In this document: one piece after another, positions 59,879 to 64,000 of the stretch
How the letters are laid out: every line of letters starts with the position of its first letter
How positions within the stretch are numbered: position 1 is the stretch's first letter
Assembly: GCF_001981525.1 (NCBI RefSeq)
Contig: NZ_MPSB01000003.1
Location: 248,001 to 312,000, forward strand
Direction: 5' to 3'
Origin: Sphingomonas jeddahensis
GTDB taxonomy: Bacteria > Pseudomonadota > Alphaproteobacteria > Sphingomonadales > Sphingomonadaceae
Length of the DNA: 64,000 bases
The notes under the pieces: generated by a model
Told to the model about the DNA's origin: nothing
The model's database searches: none
What the model saw: the letters and a program-made list of their open reading frames with translations, nothing else
Program-made: the position numbers and the translations under genes

Positions 59879-60679
59879 ATGAAGCGGACGCACCTCCCGT
59901 TGAACGGCCTGCGCGTGCTCGACGCCGCCGCACGGCATCTGTCGTTTACCCGTGCTGCCGATGAACTGGCCGTCACGCCCGCTGCGGTGGGCCAGCAGAT
60001 CCGCGCACTAGAGGACACGCTGGGCGTGGTGCTGTTCCGGCGCACTACCAAGGGGTTGGAGCTGACCCCGGAGGGCGAGGCGGGGCTCGCCGCGCTGCGC
60101 AACGGCTTCCTCCAGTTCGAGGAAGCAGTACGCGCGATGCAGGCGGGGCAATCGTCCAAGTCGCTGACTATCGCGGCGCCGCGTGACTTGACCGAAAAGT
60201 GGCTGCTGCCGCGCCTGGCCGAGATCGCGCGGGCCGATGGCGACCTGCGCTTCGTGGTGATCGCTGCCGATACGGCGCCCGACTTTACCGAAGCGAACCT
60301 CGACGTGGCGGTGAGCTGGGGCGAGGGGCCCGGTATTCATGAGGGCGAGGCGATCGAGAGCGACGGCATGGTTACGGTGGAGCGCCCCGGCGGCGGCGCG
60401 GCGGCGACGATCGCCTGGCCGGGCTGCGGCGCGGAAGATGGCGGCGCGCTGATCCGTGTCGGCGACGCGGGGCTTGCGCTTGATGCCGCGGCGCAGGGGC
60501 TGGGACGGGCGACCGTGCCCGAATTGCTCGCAGCGCGTGACATTGCGGCTGGCGGCGTGATCCAGATCGGCGAGCCACAGCCGTCGCGGCTTGGCTATTG
60601 GCTCGTCGCACCACTCCCGCAATGGCGCCAGCGCAAGGTACAGGCGCTGGTCGAAGCGCTGGCCGGGCTCGGGGGGTGA
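59879..60679 (+). CDS. LysR-family regulator (GcvA-like)
   Basis: A 266-aa LysR regulator. Residues 5-65 are the winged HTH, with GLRVLDAAARHLSFTRAADE and TPAAVGQQIRALEDTLGVVL. The effector domain (about 90-265) is shorter than usual (~290-300 aa overall). The N-terminal LNGLRVLDAAARHLSF is typical of GcvA/AmpR-type members. It is coupled to a GNAT gene by a GTGA overlap, so that gene may be a target or partner. Confidence 0.87.
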   Translation: MKRTHLPLNGLRVLDAAARHLSFTRAADELAVTPAAVGQQIRALEDTLGVVLFRRTTKGLELTPEGEAGLAALRNGFLQFEEAVRAMQAGQSSKSLTIAAPRDLTEKWLLPRLAEIARADGDLRFVVIAADTAPDFTEANLDVAVSWGEGPGIHEGEAIESDGMVTVERPGGGAAATIAWPGCGAEDGGALIRVGDAGLALDAAAQGLGRATVPELLAARDIAAGGVIQIGEPQPSRLGYWLVAPLPQWRQRKVQALVEALAGLGG

Positions 60680-61203
60680 GGGCGGACCCGTTCGAGAGCG
60701 AGCGACTGGAGATGCGCGCACCGACTCCGGAGGATGCGCCGGCGCTCTACGAGGCGTATCGTGATCCGGGCGTGATGCGCTTCTGGTCCAGCCCGCCGCA
60801 TGGATCGGTTGCTGAGACGATCGACTATGTCACCCCTCATGCCGGCGATCAGTGGCGACAATGGGTGATCATCGAGCGCGCGACCGCGCGAGCGATCGGC
60901 ACGCTGGCCGCGGGCGAGCGGCGGCGCGGGGTGATGGAGATCGGCTATCTCCTGTCCGCCGCGGCGACGGGGCAGGGCTATGCCGCGGAGGCGGTGAGCG
61001 CGCTGATCGACCTACTGTTCGCGGAAGGGGCGCGCCGGGTGTTCGCGGACACCGATCCCGACAATGCCCGTTCGATCGCGCTGCTGATGGGGCTCGGCTT
61101 CCAGCGCGAGGGGCTGCTGCGTGCGGAATGGGAGACGCATATCGGCGTGCGCGACAGTGTGATCTGGGGGCTGTTGCGCGACGAGTGGCGGGTGGAGAGG
61201 TAA
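60676..61203 (+). CDS. GNAT-family N-acetyltransferase (RimJ/RimL type)
   Basis: A 175-aa acetyltransferase. FESERLEMRAPTPEDAPALY is the RimJ-like start, and MEIGYLLSAAATGQGYAAEA with the Q-x-x-G-x-A-like CoA loop is motif A. ARRVFADTDPDNARSIALLM is motif B, and GFQREG completes the fold. GTG 60676 overlaps the LysR stop. The substrate is probably an N-terminal amine or an antibiotic; unknown. Confidence 0.88.
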   Translation: MRADPFESERLEMRAPTPEDAPALYEAYRDPGVMRFWSSPPHGSVAETIDYVTPHAGDQWRQWVIIERATARAIGTLAAGERRRGVMEIGYLLSAAATGQGYAAEAVSALIDLLFAEGARRVFADTDPDNARSIALLMGLGFQREGLLRAEWETHIGVRDSVIWGLLRDEWRVER

Positions 61204-61361
61204 TCCTTGCCGCTGTGAAGCGGCGATGCGCTCTGAGATCAGGTATCGGGGCCAGCACGTGTGCAAGCACACGGCGGAGGAATGTAGTTCGCGCTCGTGA
61301 AGTTATTCAGCGCTGGGGTGCATGTTCCAAGCGAGATCTGCTTGAAGAATGTGAACGGCAC

Positions 61362-61784
61362 TTATCTTATGATCATCTCCGAGATCATAGCGAACTGCGC
61401 GCGCCTTATAACAGGGATGAACACAGCTCCAGGCGAAGGCTTCAACGGAATGCAGCCCATCACCTCATCCATGACAAGCACCTGCGATCCTTGAGCCCAC
61501 GACATCGAACGTATGTGAAGGTTGCTGTCAAATTCCGATTGAACCCGTTGCAGAAACGCTTCGCGATCCTTTGCGACGATCTTGCCGTCAACGTACACGG
61601 TAACATTCTCGGCGAAGAGTGCCCCATAATCCTTCATGGATCGGTTGTTGTAGGACTCTTCCAGCAGCTGAACGTAGTTGGGGGAGCCGGGCGGTGGAGG
61701 TGGCGGAAGCTGGGCAGCCAGGACAGCTGGAGTCGAAGCGAGACAAACAGCCGCGATTCTCATCGCCGTGAAGGCGAAATGCAT
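61362..61784 (-). CDS. Exported NTF2/SnoaL-like hypothetical protein
   Basis: A 140-aa protein with a signal peptide (FTAMRIAAVCLASTPAVLAA) and a P-rich linker. The domain YVQLLEESYNNRSMKDYGAL then FAENVTVYVDGKIVAKDREA resembles the SnoaL/NTF2 cone fold. The codons are less GC-biased than in the neighbours, suggesting a different history. An alternative start is 61763 (MRIAAV). The flanking gaps 61204-61361 and 61785-62032 have no genes. Confidence 0.6.
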   Translation of the reverse strand: MHFAFTAMRIAAVCLASTPAVLAAQLPPPPPPGSPNYVQLLEESYNNRSMKDYGALFAENVTVYVDGKIVAKDREAFLQRVQSEFDSNLHIRSMSWAQGSQVLVMDEVMGCIPLKPSPGAVFIPVIRRAQFAMISEMIIR

Positions 61785-61969
61785 TGTCCATCTCCTATCA
61801 GGTGCCCCTAGCCGTTCTTAACAGGTTTTACCGTCAGGAGCAGCGCGAGCGAAGGTGTGCGGATCCCGATAGTTCAGGGCGAAAGTCGCATCTGTTCGAA
61901 GATGCCTTCACGCTGAGCTTGCTTCGGCATTCACCCAGGTGCCAGCCGCGACCGGACTTGCCGACGCGT

Positions 61970-61997
61970 GGACCCTGAAACGAGTTCAGGGTGACGG
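61970..61997. repeat. ACCCTGAAACGAGTTCAGGGT repeat
   Basis: GGACCCTGAA and TTCAGGGTGACGG around ACGAG, nearly identical to 53172-53198. It lies in the 303-bp gap downstream of rpoC. Confidence 0.75.
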
Positions 61998-62032
61998 CAG
62001 ATGTGGTGCGCGGCGTTCGTAATCCGCCAACA

Positions 62033-62066
62033 AAAAGCCCCGCCGGATCGCTCCGGCGGGGCTTTT
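62033..62066 (-). terminator. rpoC terminator (bidirectional)
   Basis: A 15-bp stem (62033-62047 with 62052-62066, AAAAGCCCCGCCGGA and complement) surrounds loop TCGC. A/T runs on both sides allow termination in either direction. It lies 21 bp after the rpoC stop. Confidence 0.93.
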
Positions 62067-62087
62067 CGCGTCAGCTTACCCGAACGA

Positions 62088-64000
62088 TCAGTCGTTCAGA
62101 TACTCGCCGGCTGCCTCGTCGCTGCCGTCGCCCGACGGGACGACGGTGGCGAGCGGATCGCTGCCGGTGCCGGCATCGTCACGCACGCTGCGGGCGTTCT
62201 CGGCCGCACGCAGCTCGTCGGCGCTGTTGGGCGCGACCAGCATCTCGGACAGCTTGCGCTGCTGCGCACGGAGCGCAACGTCGCGCGACGTTGCAGCAAC
62301 ACGCAGGCGGTTCATGCCGGCGCCAGTGCCTGCCGGGATGAGCCGGCCGACGATGACGTTCTCCTTCAGGCCCATCAGCGTGTCCTGCTTGCCCTGGACC
62401 GCCGCTTCCGTGAGGACGCGGGTGGTCTCCTGGAACGACGCGGCCGAGATGAACGACCGGGTCTGCAGGCTCGCCTTGGTGATGCCGAGGAGGATGGGCT
62501 TGCCCTGCGCCGGTGCCTCGTTCTTGCCGAGCTTGGCGTTGACTTCGTCCATCTCCGCACGATCCACCTGCTCGCCGGGGAGCAGGGTGGTGTCGCCGGC
62601 CTCGGTGATCTCGACCTTTTGCAGCATCTGACGAACGATCGTCTCGATGTGCTTGTCGTTGATCTTCACGCCCTGAAGTCGATAGACTTCCTGGATTTCC
62701 GACACGAGATATTCCGCGAGCGGCTCGATGCCGAGCACCTCGAGAATGTCGTGCGGATCCGGGCTGCCGCCGATCAGATTGTCGCCACGCTTGACGTAGT
62801 CGCCTTCCTGAACGTCGATCACCTTCGACTTCGGGATGAGGTATTCCACCACCTCGCCGCCGTCCTCGGGCTGGATGCCGATCTTGCGCTTCGCCTTATA
62901 GTCCTTGCCGAACACCACGCGGCCAGAGACCTTGGCGATGATCGCATTTTCCTTCGGCTTGCGCGCTTCGAACAGCTCGGCGACGCGCGGCAGACCGCCG
63001 GTGATGTCGCGCGTCTTGGCGGACTCGCGAGCGACACGGGCGACGACGTCGCCGGCATAGACCGTTGAATTGTCGTCTACCGAGAGCACCGCACCCGCCG
63101 CAAGCATGTAGCGCGCAGCCTCACCCGAGCCCTCGTCGAGCAGGGTGATGCGCGGACGCAGATCCTCCTTGGTGCGCGCCGCTGCACGATATTCGGTGAC
63201 GACGCGCTGGGCGATGCCCGTCGCTTCGTCGACCTGCTCGGTCAGCGTCTTGCCCTCGATGAGGTCCTGATACTTCACCGTGCCGCCGGTTTCCGTGATC
63301 ACCGGCATGGTGAACGGATCCCACTCGGCGATGCGATCGCCGGCGCTGATGATGTGCCCATCGTCGCACAGCACGTTCGCGCCGTACGGGATCTTGTGCA
63401 CCGCCAGCTCGCGGCCATCCATGTCGACGATCGCGATCTCGCCCGAGCGGCTGAGCACCACGCGGCGACCACGCTGGTCGACGATGATGCGCAGATCGCG
63501 ATACTCGACCGTGCCGTCCACCGGCGCTTCGAGGTTCGACTGCTCATTGAGCTGCGCCGCGCCGCCGATGTGGAAGGTACGCATCGTTAGCTGCGTGCCC
63601 GGCTCACCGATCGACTGCGCCGCGATGACGCCAACGGCCTCGCCGATGTTCACCGGCGTACCGCGGGCAAGATCACGCCCGTAGCACTTGCCGCAGACGC
63701 CGATCTTGCTCTCGCAGACCAGCGGCGAGCGGATCTTGCAGCCCTGGAGACCGATGGCCTCGATCCGGGTGATCATCGCCTCGTCGAGCAACGTGCCCGT
63801 CGGGATGACGACTTCGCCGGTCTTGGCGTCGACGATGTCCTCCGCCGTCGTACGGCCGAGAATACGCTCGCCGAGCGACGCGATGACCGAGCCGCCCTGA
63901 ACAATCGCCTTCATCTCCAGCGCGCGCTCGGTGCCGCAATCCTCCTCGACGATGACGCAATCCTGCGACACGTCAACGAGACGGCGGGTGAGGTAGCCCG
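62088..64000 (-). CDS. rpoC: RNA polymerase beta' subunit (C-terminal part, runs off window)
   Basis: About 637 codons of rpoC from the right edge to the stop at 62088. The first residues, YLTRRLVDVSQDC, are the zinc-2 region, continuing VEEDCGTERA and SPLVCESKIGVCGKCYGRDL; these supply the four Cys ligands of the second zinc site. QSIGEPGTQLTMRTFH is the conserved bridge/trigger-loop entry. The C-terminal tail is acidic (SGDGSDEAAGEYLND). The N-terminal ~800 residues are outside. Confidence 0.97.
   Translation of the reverse strand, partial: GYLTRRLVDVSQDCVIVEEDCGTERALEMKAIVQGGSVIASLGERILGRTTAEDIVDAKTGEVVIPTGTLLDEAMITRIEAIGLQGCKIRSPLVCESKIGVCGKCYGRDLARGTPVNIGEAVGVIAAQSIGEPGTQLTMRTFHIGGAAQLNEQSNLEAPVDGTVEYRDLRIIVDQRGRRVVLSRSGEIAIVDMDGRELAVHKIPYGANVLCDDGHIISAGDRIAEWDPFTMPVITETGGTVKYQDLIEGKTLTEQVDEATGIAQRVVTEYRAAARTKEDLRPRITLLDEGSGEAARYMLAAGAVLSVDDNSTVYAGDVVARVARESAKTRDITGGLPRVAELFEARKPKENAIIAKVSGRVVFGKDYKAKRKIGIQPEDGGEVVEYLIPKSKVIDVQEGDYVKRGDNLIGGSPDPHDILEVLGIEPLAEYLVSEIQEVYRLQGVKINDKHIETIVRQMLQKVEITEAGDTTLLPGEQVDRAEMDEVNAKLGKNEAPAQGKPILLGITKASLQTRSFISAASFQETTRVLTEAAVQGKQDTLMGLKENVIVGRLIPAGTGAGMNRLRVAATSRDVALRAQQRKLSEMLVAPNSADELRAAENARSVRDDAGTGSDPLATVVPSGDGSDEAAGEYLND

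Overview
The window is about 64 kb of high-GC DNA whose gene content and order point to a sphingomonad (Alphaproteobacteria, probably Sphingomonas or a close relative). Pointers are an NDUFS4-type complex I accessory subunit, an SWFGD/DUF2171 protein, the Pseudomonas-type long isocitrate lyase divergent from an ScfR/RamB-type regulator, two good GGAAC-N17-CGTT general-stress (EcfG) promoters, a CtrA-type site, and many short intergenic inverted repeats. It is chromosomal and mostly housekeeping. I see no prophage, transposase, integrase, CRISPR array or replication origin. Genus-level placement is inference; I could not run a search.

Layout. 1-8.5 kb: after the tail of a complex I subunit gene, an AsnC-type regulator and a cupin, a long minus-strand block runs thpR, MFS transporter, plsC, miaB, phoH, vapB, vapC, ybeY, corC. 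This is the widespread alphaproteobacterial miaB-phoH-ybeY-corC order with a VapBC module lodged between phoH and ybeY. 8.9-20.9 kb: Bax-inhibitor-1 protein, transglutaminase-like protease, a 72-aa stress protein with its own EcfG promoter, a barstar/extensin/NUDIX operon, tRNA-Ala(CGC), SWFGD protein, quinone-oxidoreductase-like MDR, zinc metallopeptidase, patatin and 3-hydroxybutyrate dehydrogenase. 21-24.3 kb: isocitrate lyase with a 51-aa companion gene and the divergent ScfR-type regulator. 24.4-34 kb: an L,D-transpeptidase, aldo/keto reductase, small lipoproteins, a SahR-type regulator fused to a methyltransferase with metF, a luciferase-like oxidoreductase, a HAD phosphatase with dapD, two glycine-zipper proteins around an OsmC protein, and mobA.

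34-46 kb: NnrU-like membrane protein, POT peptide transporter, nitroreductase, DUF486 protein, a stress-promoter operon of an acidic protein plus a MliC-like lipoprotein gene broken by an in-frame stop, a 2OG-Fe(II) oxygenase, two more L,D-transpeptidase-type genes, and an unusual operon of chorismate mutase, an 823-aa sugar-aminotransferase/flavin-monooxygenase fusion and a glycosyltransferase. 46-64 kb: rpsD, M28 peptidase with agmatine deiminase, purB, EF-hand protein, a deacetylase/acyltransferase pair, recO, leuB, a GT2-GtrA fusion with a PMT-type mannosyltransferase, metZ with a structured leader and apaG, LysR and GNAT genes, a lower-GC secreted protein and the C-terminal two thirds of rpoC running off the right edge.

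The most interesting items are the aminotransferase-monooxygenase fusion operon, the vapBC insertion that keeps ybeY translationally coupled, the stop-interrupted mliC-like gene under a stress promoter, the metZ leader RNA, and the small gene wedged between aceA and its likely regulator. Methionine and one-carbon metabolism appears twice (sahR-metF and metZ), and cell-envelope remodelling (three L,D-transpeptidase-type genes, extensin-like protein, PlsC, deacetylase, mannosyltransferase) is a recurrent theme.
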